Source of the DNA: Tolypeutes matacus
Taxonomy: Eukaryota; Chordata; Mammalia; Cingulata; Chlamyphoridae
Direction of reading: 5' to 3'
DNA: 64,000 bases
Assembly (NCBI GenBank): GCA_026826555.1
Contig: JAKSZT010053837.1
Coordinates: forward strand, 1,722,891-1,786,890
A program made the position numbers and the translations under genes. Positions 12,253 through 27,525 of this stretch are shown piece after piece. Numbering within the stretch: position 1 is the first letter of the stretch; each line of letters starts with the position of its first letter. Below the pieces are notes generated by a model. The model was not told the DNA's origin, made no database searches, and worked only from the letters and a program-made list of their open reading frames with translations.

Positions 12253-14200
12253 AAATGTCCTTCAACAAATGAATGGATAAACAAATTATGGTATATCTAT
12301 ACAATGGAATACTATTCAATAATAAGGAATGAGCTATTGATATATGCTGTAACAGATGAATCTGAAAATCATTTTGCTGGGTGCATACAGACAAACCAAA
12401 AAAATATTTTGATTTACTTATATAAAGTCCTTTTTAATGCAAAAAAAAAAAAAAAAAAAGCCTATACTGAGAGAAAGTAGATCATTGGTTGCATGGGCAT
12501 GGGTAGTATGTTCGGGTGATATAATTATTAAAATTGTTCGTTATCTTGATCATCTTATTTGTTTCATGGTTGTATACATATCACTTATCACTGTATACTT
12601 CTAAATACACATTTTTATATGCCAATTATACTTCAAAAAAGCTGCTATACATTTTTTTTAAATGAACACAAAAATAAAAACATTCTTAGACAATCAAAAG
12701 TAGGGAGAATTTGTTATGAGCAGACGTAGAATAAAAGAAATGCTAAAAGAAATTCTTCAACCTGAAGGAAAATTCTACCAGATGGAAACTCAGATCTATG
12801 CAAAGGAATGAAGAGCAACAGAAATGATGAATCTGTGGATAAATTAAAATGTTTTCTCATTTTAAAATTCCTTTAAAAGATAACTGACGGCGTAAAAAAA
12901 AAAATAACAATGTACCACAACATTTATAACATATACAGAAGCAAAATGTATGACAATAACACAAAGGACAGGAAAGGGAAAGGAAATATACTGTTTTAAA
13001 GTTCTTTTATACAAAGTAGCATATTATTATTTGAAGGTAGACTGCATTTGACAAGTTAAATATGCATACTGTAAATCATAGAGCAATGATTAAATATGAG
13101 CATTGCTAATAAATAATAGAAATAAAATAGAATACTAAAAGATACTGAATTCAAAGAAGGCCAGAGGTGAGAACAAAGAAAGAATGGCTGGGACAAATAG
13201 AAAACTGCAAGATGGTAAATAAATCCAACTATAGCAATAATTGCATTCAATATAAATGGCAAACACTCCAATTAAAAGACAGAAATAGAATAGATAAAAA
13301 CAAAGACCCAACTATATGCTGTCTATAAGAAATACATACACTCTAAACATGAAAGACAGGTTAAAAGTAAAAGAATAGAAAAAAATATATATAAACTAGT
13401 AAGAAAGCTGGAATGTGTATATTAATATCAGGCAAAGTAGACTTCTGGTAAAGGAATATTGCCAGAGACAAAGATACATTTCATAATGATAAAAAGGTCA
13501 ATCGTTAACAATACTAAGTTATGCACAGAATTTAAAATATATAAAACAGAAACTGAGAACTAAGAGGTGAAAAAGACAAATCCATAATTATAGCTGGGTA
13601 ATGCAACACTTCTCTTTCAAGAAGTAGAGAGAAAATCAGCAAAGACATAGAAGACTTGAAAAACACTATAAACCCAGCCTGACCTACTTGAACTTTATAG
13701 AAAACTACACACAACTGCAGAATATTCTTTTTCAGTGCCCATAAAACATTTACTAATAGTCTGGCCCATAAAACAAATCTCCATAAATTTAAAAGGATTA
13801 AAACCATACAGAATATCTCTGGCCATTATGGAATTACATTTATATCTAGAAAATCTTCAACTATTTGGAAATTAAACACCACACTTTTATGTAACCCATG
13901 GACCAAAGAAGAAATCACAAGTGAAATTATAAATTGATTTGAGTGGAACAAAAATAAAAACTATCAAAATTTGTAAGATGCAGATAAAGCAGTGCTTTAG
14001 AGGGAAATGTATAGTTTTACATGATTATAGTAGAAAAGAATGGTATAAGGTCAATGATCCAAGCTTCCATCTTAAGGAACTAGTACATTTAACCCAAAAT
14101 AGGTAAAAGGGAATAATGAGTACAATAGAGGGAAAAAAAAATCAAACCAAGAGCTGATTCTTTGTTAAGATAAATAAAATCAATATCCCCAAGAAAGAGC
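12253..14200 (+). mobile_element. Old L1 sequence, probably two copies
   Basis: 12253-12470 continues the L1 interrupted at 9586: it encodes the ORF2 end ('NEWINK' at about 12271-12290) and a poly-A at about 12440-12458. From about 12640 a second old plus-strand L1 begins, with a 5' region that includes 'agaaatgctaaaagaaattctt', then a degenerate endonuclease at about 13260-13450 ('ccaactatatgctgtctataag') and the start of the reverse-transcriptase region near 14150. All frames are broken. Confidence 0.65.
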
Positions 14201-15764
14201 TAATTACTGGAGAAAACACGAGGTCTTCAAGGGGTAATAGTGGGGGAGCTTTTGGCAGGATGATCAGAGTTAAAAAGCTCTCAAGATGATCACTTCTCTC
14301 TGCCTTGCAGCTTGTGCTTTAAGAGAGGCCTGGAGCTGCCTCCTTTTCGAGAGGCATCAATTCTTTGGAATGTAGAGCAAAACCAGAAGTGCCCAGGAAA
14401 GGAAGGCTTTGAATAGGCATCTCCACACAATGGGATACTTGTGTGTTTGGGTTCCAGTTGACTCTAGCTCTGTCATAAAGTGCCTAAAATGTTACACAAA
14501 TACCTCTCTGAACAGGTAGTGGAACTGGCTTAATACAGAATCAACATTGGGAAAACTACATATTAAGAGACTATACCAATAAATACTGAGAATGAGTCCA
14601 GATGTGCTTTGACAGTTAATTAGTATGGAACAGAGATCCTAACCTTCTGTCCTTCTCCCTCTGCCCACTGCCAAACCCTGTCCCTGATCAAAACTTTTGC
14701 ATGGGAGCTTTTCATCCTCAAATTGGAAATTTCCTGTCAACCTTAACCATTAAATCAGATTATTTTCAGGAAAAATGGGAACTTTAGCATAATGCCTAGT
14801 AGACAGTGATTGCAGGGCAAATGTTAGCAAAATTATCCTTTACTTTTAGCATGCTTAATGGGAAAGATGTCAGGTTTTATAGGTGATTAAATCTGAATCT
14901 GCAAACGCATGTCTCAGGTAGAATATTTTTCCAGATGCAAAACAAAAACAAAAACTGTGCAGACTGTATGATGATCTAAATGAGTGGAAACAGAGAGCTA
15001 AGCATAGTAATTTATTTGAATTAAATCTACAGAAACAATGCAACAGTACACAAAGCAAGGGATTAAATTGAAAAGGACTGTATAAACTTAGCTGAAAACC
15101 ATCTCTGGAAAGAAGGACCCAAACAAATTGCAGTTTTTCCCCATTCTTGAGTGTGCCCTTAAATTATGCAAAGCAAACCATAGTTCTCTCTTCACTCAGG
15201 AAAAGTTTCTGCCTTTCCTTTGACTCAACAGGGAACTACACAACTTGCTTGATTTTTGTTTCCCTCCAGAGAAAAGCAAGAGAGGAGTAATCAGAGAAGC
15301 TGCAGTAAGCTCACTTTACTTATTCAAGAGTATCCCTAGCTAAGGAAAGATCTTTGTATTAAAACCTATCTGTTTTCCATTTAACCTTCTGATACTTGAG
15401 CTCAACTGTGGCAAATAAAAAAGATGCCTTTCTTCCAATCAAATCAGTGAATTTAAGACTCAAGCAGGGACCCAGTAGTTTCGAGTTCTCATTGGTTTTA
15501 CCATCATCCATCCACTCTTGGAAAAACAGTATCACACATCACACTGGGCTCCCGCACCAAGAAAAAACGATGTTCATTTTATAAACTAATTCAGAGGAAG
15601 GAAAGGGGGACTCAGAGTCCACATCAGGACTCCCCCCAGGAGTTTACTGAAAACAAGCAGTCCTGAAACACAGACTGTTTCCTTATTCTGCTCCCATCCA
15701 CAGGTACTGCCAGCAGAAAACTAAGCAACAGCCCTTCTCAAACCTCTCTCTTCCAAGGCAGTAT
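14201..15764. other. Unique intergenic DNA downstream of LRP6
   Basis: No repeat family or coding exon was recognised. Open frames are at most about 60 codons and have no domain. In human, the next gene on this side of LRP6 is BCL2L14 (from general knowledge of the locus), but no exon of it could be recognised here. Confidence 0.5.
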
Positions 15765-15770
15765 TTTATT
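15765..15770 (-). terminator. Possible distal polyadenylation signal AATAAA
   Basis: AATAAA on the minus strand about 135 bases beyond the preferred signal at 15903-15908. It could be an alternative or last poly-A signal of LRP6. No transcript evidence is visible here. Confidence 0.3.
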
Positions 15771-15902
15771 TGAAATGCAAATGATAAAGGCGGGTTTTGT
15801 TTTGTCTGCAACATAATAGCCTTATTTATATCATAGCAAAGCACAACCAGCTACTTTTTCAATTGCCAGCTGAAAGGAAATAGCACTTTAATTTTCCACT
15901 GT

Positions 15903-15908
15903 TTTATT
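15903..15908 (-). terminator. LRP6: Probable LRP6 distal polyadenylation signal AATAAA
   Basis: AATAAA on the minus strand at the end of a roughly 5.1-kb repeat-free stretch downstream of the LRP6 stop codon. That length agrees with the long 3' UTR known for mammalian LRP6 messages. The choice of this signal over the one at 15765-15770 is a judgement. Confidence 0.5.
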
Positions 15909-18900
15909 ATAAAAATCAACATTTCATTTGTTACAACTCAGCTTATTGTAATAATCAAAAAACGGGAATTATACAAGGTATTTTTATACAGCTTACAATT
16001 AAAGCACTTATTTTACAAAAAGGGGGAAGTGAATAGTGGACAAGGGCTGACCAAATGTTGGCCATTATAATATAAATACATCCTTGCAAAGCACCATCGT
16101 ACCAAAGTCGATGAACAAGAAACACCAGCAGACTTTAAGACAATGATGAAGATTAAAGCTTAAGAAAAAATTTAAAAACACAAAGGATAAACATATATGA
16201 AAGCAGCACCAGATCCTTCACTTGCAAATAAGGCTAGTCCAGCTTAAAATTCTTCATATCCTCCTTAAAATTTTCTCCATTAACCCCAGATACTTAACAC
16301 ACAAAAACCCATTGGATTTTAATCAGATTTTTTTTTTTGCTTTATTTTCCTTTTAATACCTTTATAGACACATTGCAACTTATATATGTGTTTTTCCCCT
16401 GCTTATATTTGATTTAAAAACAACAAAGAATGGACAGTTAAGCAAAAGCATGCTGTTTTTAATTCTTTGGTATTAACTTTCTGGCAAAACCCTAAGTGGT
16501 AGTAGGAAATCTAAAGGTTAGTCTATATTTCACTTCTGAGTAGAAGAAATCATTTAGTTTGTAATTCTGTGAAATCATGGGGATTTTTTTTTTTTTTTTT
16601 TAAGTAATAAACATGAGAATGGCTTACAGATTTGCCTTATGAAAAAGAAAAAAGGGTCAAGTTTAGATTGAAGGAAGGCAAGAGAGAGTCAGTGACTTTT
16701 AATTCTAAATGATTTAGATTAAATAAGTATCTACTTCCCCCCTTCTCCTGTCAGGTACAGGTTAATTTAATGAGCTGCAGAATCAAGCCAAATAAATATC
16801 CTGAGGACATGGATTTACAAAGTTCGTAACTCATACATTTTTAAAAATTATAAATCTATATGCTTGAGGTCCAAAGTCCTCTACTCTAAAATGCTGAGAA
16901 TTTCAAAAGCTAAATTTTGAGACTATTAGGAAATGATGGCATTCCAAAAGTTAGAAACCATACATATGTTACCAGTACTTTCTAAGTCATCTGTTCTTTC
17001 TCTTGGCTAACTTTAGGCTTGGGATAAGGAAAGTAGTGCCACATAAAAAATTTCTTCTTAAGTTTAAACATCTGAAAATATGTTTTAAACCTTTTTTTTT
17101 TTGCTTCCTGCTCTAGTTTATTTTTGCAACCACTCTGGGAAGAAGAGACCTAGATAGTGTTGTGCTTGGTTAATAAGGAAGAAAATAAGAAATGGAGAGA
17201 GTTTCATGGTTGGTTAGCTACAGTCAGGAAACAATTCTTGACTATAAACTTCTTTAGGACTCAATCCATGTCTACCCTTAGTGTATGGTATCGTGGATGC
17301 CCACCTGTTTGTCTACCAACTGATACAAATTCATATCCACATTGCAGACCTACTTTGTAAGCTATCACATAGATTTCAGTCCTGCACTTATCAAAAACAT
17401 GACATATTTGGGGTATAAAAAGCCCAAGATTTTTGTTTCTGAATGTTTTGTTTCGGAATCTCTAATAAATGGTAACCAATATGCAGCTACCTATGGCATG
17501 CAAACAATTGAAGAAATAAAACCATTTTTAAAACTACATTTTTAAGAATCTAATCTAGGCGCTGGTCTAAAGAGGAAAAGAGCAGCCCATCTACTGCAGA
17601 GAAGCAGGCTTAATTAGGGCAAACCTGTACTCACAATTATCAGATCACATAAACATACACATTTCATTAATAGAGTTGGTAAGCTTTGGCTGCTAACTAC
17701 TTAAAGTATTCTTCCTTAATGGATATGTATGGCAAAACCTAATATTGATGGTGGTTTTTATATCTCAATATTGTCTGACCTAGTTTCACACAAGTAGTGA
17801 CTTTGGGGCATTTCTTTAAAGGATGAACAAATACAATCCTCAATCATCTTAAAATTTTACTGCTCAAAGTCCCCAAATTATTGGTCTATATTAGATGATA
17901 CTGTACATTCAAGTCTTCATTTCTAAATATAGATCTTCTCTCTGTAACAGTTGCTCTCAAACTTATAAAAAGGGTCATAGTTGTCTTGGTGGTATATCAC
18001 AAAGTATTTTTACACTAAAATTTATTTAAAGAACAATATAACTTTCTGCTAAACTAGGCAGATAACATCTCATGATATGCTAGAAAAGTGGCAGGAAGTA
18101 CTAAAGGCATAATAAAATTTCATAAAAGAAAAATTTAGTACAGAGAAAATTCTATCCATTAACTACATTTTTTCCCCCTGTGAATTTGCCATGATCTGAT
18201 TTAAGCAGCAAAACAACCTTGGGCCACTGTTCAGAACACCAGGGGTCTGAAGGAGCCAAGTCTAAGAACCTTAGTTATAAAAGACCACTTCAGTGTAGAA
18301 CGGCTTGCCATAGTACACAGAAAAAATGCTATGTTTAAGTGCATTTCTCAGATAATTTAATCTCATCAACGAGTAGGCATACTTTAAAGACACATGTTCA
18401 AAATAAATCTTTTGCATTTAAAGAATTTAATGAAAGTTTTAGCCATATACCAAAGAATCCTTTTCATTTGGTCCTGATTTGTGCTCTCACACGTCTATTT
18501 TTTTTCGCCTCAGTCTTTCTAATTAAAGCCTCTTGTGTTTAATAATCAAGATACAGTTTACTAAAGCTTAACTGTCCACATAATTTAAGAGCTAATAAAA
18601 TTTTCCTGAATTTGATAATTCTCCCATTAAAAAAGTAAGGATCCATTCTCAACTACCCCCAGAAAGAGGATACTGCAAATAAGCTGAACTGCCTTCAAAT
18701 AATTTCAAACAAATTGGCACACAAATTAGTATTTTGCAAGAAGAGGCCATTGCCATCGCAGTACAAGCATTTGGACTGAGATATAACAAGGCGATATTCT
18801 TCTTAGTTCAGTATAGTGCAAGTTTCCACATGGGAAGCCCACCAGATAAATATGCGCGTTAAAAATGTAAACATACAGAATTCTCAAATTCTAATTGATA

Positions 18901-20693
18901 CCCAGTTATTGCTAACCTTTCCATCTTCATTTAAGTACCAAGTGCCCCTGTGTCTCACAGAATGCATGTTCAACGTTCATTCTATATTAGACTGTAAGCA
19001 CTTTGTTCCATCAACAGAAGAGTTAATGCTTGTCTGACTGCAATGCAAGACACTGATGAGTTACCCTTTATTTATATGCAAAATCAAGCTCACCTGATTC
19101 ATATAGGCTGTCCCCCAACAATCTAAACATTATTCTGAGACCACATTTTTTTCCTCTCCAGAAAGTTTACTTAGGTATTTTTTAATTGCTTAAAAAGTTA
19201 TTTCACCCCTGCCAAAATTCTGAATCCTTTCATCCATTGTTTTCTCTTGGGCGTTGGAACCCAGAGAGGCCTCAGCAAGGCAGAATGGGAAAAAAAAAAA
19301 AAAAAAAAAATCAATTCAATAACTAACTGACCAACACCTGTTAAGGTAAAAATACATTAGTTTAAAAACACATTCATTTTTTAGCAGAGAAGTGCTGGAA
19401 ACATGTAAAAAGCAGGAAACTAACTTGCAAGGTGGCAGAGCAGTGCTAGAATCATTCCACAGGTCAGCCCCAAGAGCTGAAGATGTAGCAGCCCCAGTGC
19501 CGTACATGGCAGCAGGTCAGGAAGATGACATACGAAACATCCACTATGCCCCTCCACCCAGGTTCAGACAGCTGAGAAGTTGATAGTGTGCCTTCTCATT
19601 TGATCCACATTTTAAAATTTGTTGTCATCTTAATCCATAATGGGGTTAGAGAGAACACATATGAAAATATGTAAGGGGTGATTATAAGAACAGTTTGTGG
19701 ATAATTTGAAAACAATTTAACATTCACAGTGGGTAAGAGGAAGATATTAAACTCATGTCACACATTAAAAGAGGTATGTATGTAGACATTATTCTGAGAA
19801 AAACTGGCTTAAAGAACATGAAAATGGCACAGTTAATATAGAAAGAAAATCGTCTAATGATAACCAAAAAATTCTTTTTAATTAGATTGTCTCTAACCAA
19901 AACATACTTAAATGTTTTACTAGGAAAATATATATATATATAAATGATTTTATATTGTGATATTAAATGTTGAAAGTACTGCAAGGATATATGATTAATT
20001 TACAACAAAAACAGTAATGGTTAAATTCGTAATTGTTAAACATTGTCTATATGTGTCAAGAAAAGACATTTTAATGAGCATTAAAACAATCCTGGAAGTG
20101 AAGAGGAGCTATATTATGTCTATCTTCTGATTATTATGCAAAAACAGCAGTCAAATTGAAGAACTAAACCTACTGGGGAACAGAGTTAGTAGAAATATTG
20201 AATCAAACCTTAATGTAGAAAATGCCATTTAATCAATTTCTCAGGAAAAAAGTGAATAAATCATGGTATCTTAGCTAAACTGTCTACAAAGCTGCTGAGG
20301 GAGGCAGCAAGGTGAAAAAAAAACTAGAAAGAAAACTAATTTTTGACAGAGATGTGGGCTTTAAGGTAGGGACAGAAGACTCTCCCACAGCACCTTACCA
20401 GACAGCTGATCTCTCCTACAATGGCAATACCCAGAATGGGCTTTTATATATCTATTTTTATTTTCCTCACTAAAATTATTGGATTCCTAGAGAAAACAAA
20501 GCCCTTCGTGCAAGGTTAGTATTAATTCCTTTTCTTCTCTTCCATGATTTCTTAAACTTGTTGGCCCTCAAATGTTAGTTAACATGAAGGCTATTTGGCT
20601 ACTTCCAAGTATCTATGGTTTGATGCTCTGAGATGGACTTAATTTCTTCTTTTTGGTATCAATATAGCCCAGACATTCCTGGTCAGTGATGCC

Positions 20694-20699
20694 TTTATT
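20694..20699 (-). terminator. LRP6: Possible proximal polyadenylation signal AATAAA
   Basis: AATAAA on the minus strand about 330 bases after the LRP6 stop codon. It could produce a short 3' UTR isoform. Whether it is used cannot be read from sequence alone. Confidence 0.35.
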
Positions 20700-21025
20700 A
20701 TTCCTGTTTCCTTTGTATTCAGTCACTTCACTGGGTTTAAGGCATGCTTTGTGTATTCAGTTTGCAAAAATAAAACTTTTAGTACAAATTTATTTTTATA
20801 CAAATTTTTATGGCACAAGCAGCAAATACGCTGTTTTAAGAAAATATATAAATATCCCTTTTGTCTGTACAAATATCTCCAGTATTCCCTACCCCATTTT
20901 ATAATTTTTAACTGTACATGGTCTGCCTCATCCTTCTCTAGTAACTCCCTCCCCCCCTCCAGATCTCAATCAAATTTGTATTTACATTTTTGCATTGGAG
21001 GCAGTCAGAGGAGGAGGGCCCCTCC

Positions 21026-21337
<312 letters not shown>

Positions 21338-21509
21338 TCAAGAGAAGAAGAATTAGTTTTACAGAAAAGTGGTTTTCCCTACCTGAATACAGAGGTATTA
21401 GATGTAAACTTCACTCTAAAGGCAATAAACTGCTGCAATTTAAATTTGCACAGACCTAGAGGAAATTTTCAAAGGCAGATTAGAGGAGGAAAAGAACATG
21501 TATTTTTAT

Positions 21510-21619
21510 TTTTTAATTTTCTTTTTTCTTTTTCTTTTACCGGGAGGTCCCAGGGATCGAACCCAGGTCCCTCCATATGGGAGACTGATGCCCAACCATT
21601 TGAGTCACATCCATCTCCC
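21510..21619 (-). mobile_element. DAS SINE in LRP6 intron 22
   Basis: Reverse-complement copy of the short DAS type: poly-T side, 'ccgggaggtcccagggatcgaaccc', then 'gcccaaccatttgagtcacatcc'. It is flanked by the perfect 13-base duplication 'catgtatttttat' (21497-21509 and 21620-21632). It lies about 190 bases from exon 23, in the same orientation as LRP6. Confidence 0.95.
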
Positions 21620-22030
21620 CATGTATTTTTATATTTGCAAAAAGAATGTGATTAGCAGGAAGTGAAAATGGATAGGATGGGAAAGTGGAAGGGAACTCAA
21701 TCTAACCTCTGTATGTCTTCATATATTTTCAAGTTAAACTTGATCATGGAATAAAAAAGGATTATTCAAAGTTGTACATAATGGTTATCTTTGGAAAATC
21801 TCTCATCTTGCCCTTAGTCTGTGTAGTGGACCTCCACACCAATTTCTGCAGTTCCATGGCTTATGAGAAGAATGTGTCTTTACTTATTTTACACTATTTA
21901 AACATGGTAATATTCCCTCAACATACTTTGACTCCATAATTTACATGAAAAATAGTTTGATGATGCCTAAATGAAATTTTGTACAGACTGAATTTTGGTA
22001 GCGCGCTTAACCGGCTATTTTATCTCATTG

Positions 22031-24519
22031 CAGGCATACCTCAGAGATACTGCAGGTTCAGGTCAGACCACTGCAATCTAAAAGTTATGTTTATACTATA
22101 CTCTAGTTTATTTAGTGTACAATAGCATTATATGTATAACAACAATGTACATACCTTAATTTAAGGTACTTTATTGCTAGAAAATGCTAACCATCTTCTG
22201 AGCCTTTAGCGAATCACAATGTTTTGCTGGTGTGGAGTCTTTCCTCAGTGTTGATGGCTGATGAAAGTGGGGTGGCTGTGGCAATTTCTTAAATTAAGAC
22301 AATGAATTTCGCCACATCAAAACTCTTCTTTTTATGAAAGATTTCTCTGTAGGATGCAATGCTGTTTGATAGCATTTCACCCACAGTAGAACTTCTTTCA
22401 AAATTGGAGTCAATTCTCTCTAATTCCCTGCCGCCACTTTATCAACAACGTTTATGTAATATTCTAAAACCTTTGTTATCATTTCAACAATGTTCACAGC
22501 ATCTTCACCAGGAGTAGATTCCATCTCAAGAAATCACTTTCTTTGCCCATCCATAACAAGCAACTCATTTTATCATGAAATGTGAGCAATTCAACCACAC
22601 CTTCAGGCTCCACTTCTAATTTTATTTCTCTTACTATTTGCACCACATCTGCTGCCACAAAATGCTAATATTTTGACCTCCTCCCATGAATCATGAATGT
22701 TTTTAATGGCATCTGGAATGGTGAATCCTTTCCATAAGGTTTTCAATTGACTTTCCCAGATCTACTGGAGGAATCACTTTTTATGGCAGCTATAGCCTTA
22801 AAATGTATTTATTAAATAGTAAGATTTGAAAGTCAAAATGACTCCTTGATCTATGGGCTGCAGAATATTGTGTAAGCAGGCATGAAAACAACACTCCTCT
22901 TGCTGTACATCTCCATCAGAGCTTTTAGGTGACCAGGTGCATTGTCAATAAGCAGTCATATTTTGAAAGGAATCTTTTTTTCTGAGCAGTAGGTCTCAAC
23001 AGTGGGCTTAAGATATTCAGTAAACCATGTTGTAAACAGATTGGCTGTCATCCAGACTCTGTTGTTCCATTTCTAAAGTACAGGCAGAGTAAGTTTAGTA
23101 TAATTCTCTGGTGCCCTGGAATTTTCAGAATGGTAAATGAGAACTGGCTTCAACTTAAAGTCAACAGCTGCATTAGCCCCTCACAAGGGAGTCAGTTTGT
23201 CCTTTGAAGCCAGGTACCGACCTCTCCACTTTAGCTATGAAGTCCTAGACAGCGTCTTCTTCCAATAGAATGCTGGTTCATCTACACTGAAAATCTATTG
23301 TTTAGTGTAGCCATCTTTATGAATGATTCCAGCAAGATCTTCTGAATAACTTGAGAGTTTCTTTATCGCTACTTGATGCTTCACCTTGCACTTTTATATT
23401 ATGGAGACAGCTTTTTTCCTTAAACCTCATGAACCAACCTCTGCTAGCTTCAAACTTTTATTCTGCAGCTTCCTCACTTCTCTCAATCTTCAAATAACTG
23501 AAGAGAGATAGGGCCTTGCTCTAAATGAGGCTTTGGCTTAAGGGAATGTTGTAGCTGGTTTGATCTTCTATCCACACCACTAAAACTTTCCCCACATCAG
23601 CAATAAGGTTGTTTTGCTTTCTTATCATTCATGTGGCAAATGGAGTATCAAGAACCTTTCCTTTGCATTTACAACTAGGCTGTTGGGCACCAGAGGCCTA
23701 GCTTCGGCTATTTTGGCTTTTGATTTAAAGTGAGAGATGTGTGAGTCCTCCTTTCACTTGAACTTAAAAGTCATTATAGGGTTATTTATTGGCTTAATTT
23801 CAATATTGTTGTGTCTAAGGTAATAGAAAAGCCCAAGGAGAGGGAGAGAGATGGGGGAACCGCCAGGGGTTAAGCAATCAGCAAACATACAACATTTATA
23901 AATTTGCCGTCTTATACAGGTATGGTTCATGGCACTCCAAAACAATTAGAATAGTAACATCAAAGATTGTTGATGACAGATCACCATAAGAGATATAATA
24001 ATGAAAAAATTTGAAATATCGTGAGGATTACCAAAATGTGACACAGAGACACTGGAAAAATGGTGCCAACAAACTTGCTCAACACAAGGTTGTCACAAAC
24101 CTTCAAGTGGTAAAAAGAAAAAAATGCAGTATTGGGAAGCAGATGTGGCTCAACCACATGGGAGGTCCTGGGTTCGGGTCCTGGTGCCTCCTAAAGAAGA
24201 CGAGCAGACGTTGCACCTGCTGCAAAGAGCTGGACGCCGCCCCCACTGCAATGATCTAGACGCCACACCCGTGGCAACAAGCAGACAACTAAACAAGCAG
24301 ATGCCACAAGCAGCAGACACTGCAGCCCAGGGGGAGCAGATGTGGCTCAGGCCACTGGGCATTTGCCTCCCATGTGGGAGGTCCCAGGTTCGGTTCCCAG
24401 TGCCTCCTGGAGAAGGTGAGCAAATAATGAAGAGACAGATGAGAGAACCATCTGGGGGAGGGGGAGGGGATTAAAAAAAAATGCAGTATCTGCAAAGTGC
24501 AATAAAACAAGGTATACTG
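22031..24519 (-). mobile_element. Tigger1-type pogo DNA transposon with decayed transposase
   Basis: The left end 'caggcatacctcagagata' and the right end (minus strand 'cagtataccttg') are the inverted termini of Tigger1-like elements. Subterminal 'gatactgca' also occurs near both ends. Minus-strand frames between about 22.9 and 23.0 kb encode a pogo/CENP-B-type DDE transposase segment including 'LLIDNAPGH', where the Asp is a catalytic residue, but with many stops. The length without the inserted SINE (24133-24474) is about 2.15 kb. It is an inactive fossil in LRP6 intron 22. Confidence 0.85.
24133..24474 (+). mobile_element. Dimeric DAS SINE inside the Tigger1 3' end
   Basis: Two tRNA-like heads in tandem: 'gggaagcagatgtggctcaac' at 24133 and 'gggagcagatgtggctcaggcc' near 24330, each with its own B-box-like segment ('gggttcgggtcctggtg', 'aggttcggttcccagtg'). 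A single 15-base duplication 'aaaaaaatgcagtat' (24118-24132 and 24475-24489) encloses both, so they inserted as one unit. The long open frames crossing it are artefacts. Confidence 0.92.
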
Positions 24520-26573
<2,054 letters not shown>

Positions 26574-27388
26574 CTAAAAGGACAATTGTTAAAATATTAA
26601 AATAGCAATAGTCTACCCCAAATAGAGACTTATTTTCAACTTCTCTTCCTCTTATCTCTATTTGTATTCCTTTCCATTATACTATTAGTACAATCCTTAT
26701 TTTCCAAAGAATTGACCTCAACTAGTACCTTAGGACTATGGTCTCCCTGACATGAGACACAGTTTCATCACAGCTAAACTAGCATGAGGTGAGGAGAGGG
26801 AAACCTGTAGCCTATAGGTTACTGATTTAGTTAGCACAACTGGGCTCTGATTTTTAAAAATTATAAATGTTTAGAGAATAATTACTGACTTAGGAGAAAT
26901 TCTGGGTGAAGGTCCTCTTTTGGGAGGTGGTAGAATGAAGGTCTTAAAAATCTCAGGAGGTAGCATTCTGTAGTTCTACTTTTACTTGAAATGTGTTATT
27001 AACGCCCAGTGCATTCAATTATGCTGGTTCTTACACAATAAACTTAAGGAAAGATTTATAAGCTTGGGGGGTGACAGTAGTAATGCTAAATCTTTGAGTA
27101 TTATATGACTAAATTCTATACTAAAAAAACTATTTTTTTAGGGTAGGCAAGAGGGTAAAAAGTTTATTAAGAAAAACAGTACACAACCCTAGACATGCAT
27201 GTGGGGCCCCAGGTTAGGCCTTTTTAAGACCTTTCTTCCTGCCCCTTCCTAATGTTGGGGAGAGGCCACAGCTGTTAAACTATTTTTATATTATAATCAT
27301 AGTGCAGCCACATTAAAATGAGTTAAAAATCTAAGACCCTATACATTTTACATGCAAAGTCAAACAAAAGTAAACAAAGACTGCTTAC
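26574..27388. other. LRP6: LRP6 intron 21
   Basis: 815-base GT-AG intron. No repeat or gene was recognised within it. Confidence 0.8.
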
Positions 27389-27525
27389 TGCAGGGAAATA
27401 AGTGCCTTTGGTACTGGAAGAACTACTTGATGATGCTCCTGTGACATGGGCTCGGTCATAGGGGGGTCCACTACTTCCTCCCATGATACTGAGGGAGCTG
27501 ATCATTGATTTACCTCGAGACATTC
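27389..27525 (-). CDS. LRP6: LRP6 exon 21
   Basis: 137-base exon between acceptor 'cattttag' and donor 'GCA|GTAAGC'. It completes a split glycine codon (G + GA) and ends on a codon boundary at alanine. It encodes a cytoplasmic linker ([20 protein letters not shown], then [11 protein letters not shown]) followed by a run of serines and TKGTYFPA, just before the first PPPSP motif. The serine-rich segment is normal for LRP6 and a substrate-like region for tail kinases. No break is seen. Confidence 0.96.

Larger units (their letters stand above)
15885..21025 (-). other. LRP6: LRP6 3' untranslated region
   Basis: Begins after the TGA at 21026-21028 and continues in the last exon. About 5.1 kb are free of recognisable transposons, in sharp contrast to both sides, which suggests selective constraint on an exon. 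The text is A/T rich with short poly-T/poly-A runs and a TA microsatellite at about 19929-19942. There are several AATAAA-type signals, including one about 330 bases past the stop (20694-20699). The distal end is inferred from the signal at 15903-15908. Open frames in it are short, on both strands, and not credible genes. Confidence 0.7.

Noticed and set aside
1..15764. Exons of the neighbouring gene expected downstream of LRP6 (BCL2L14 in human)
   Set aside because: No BCL2-family text or splice-bounded frame was recognised.
24124..24474. Cys-containing open frames on both strands
   Set aside because: They lie entirely inside the dimeric DAS SINE.
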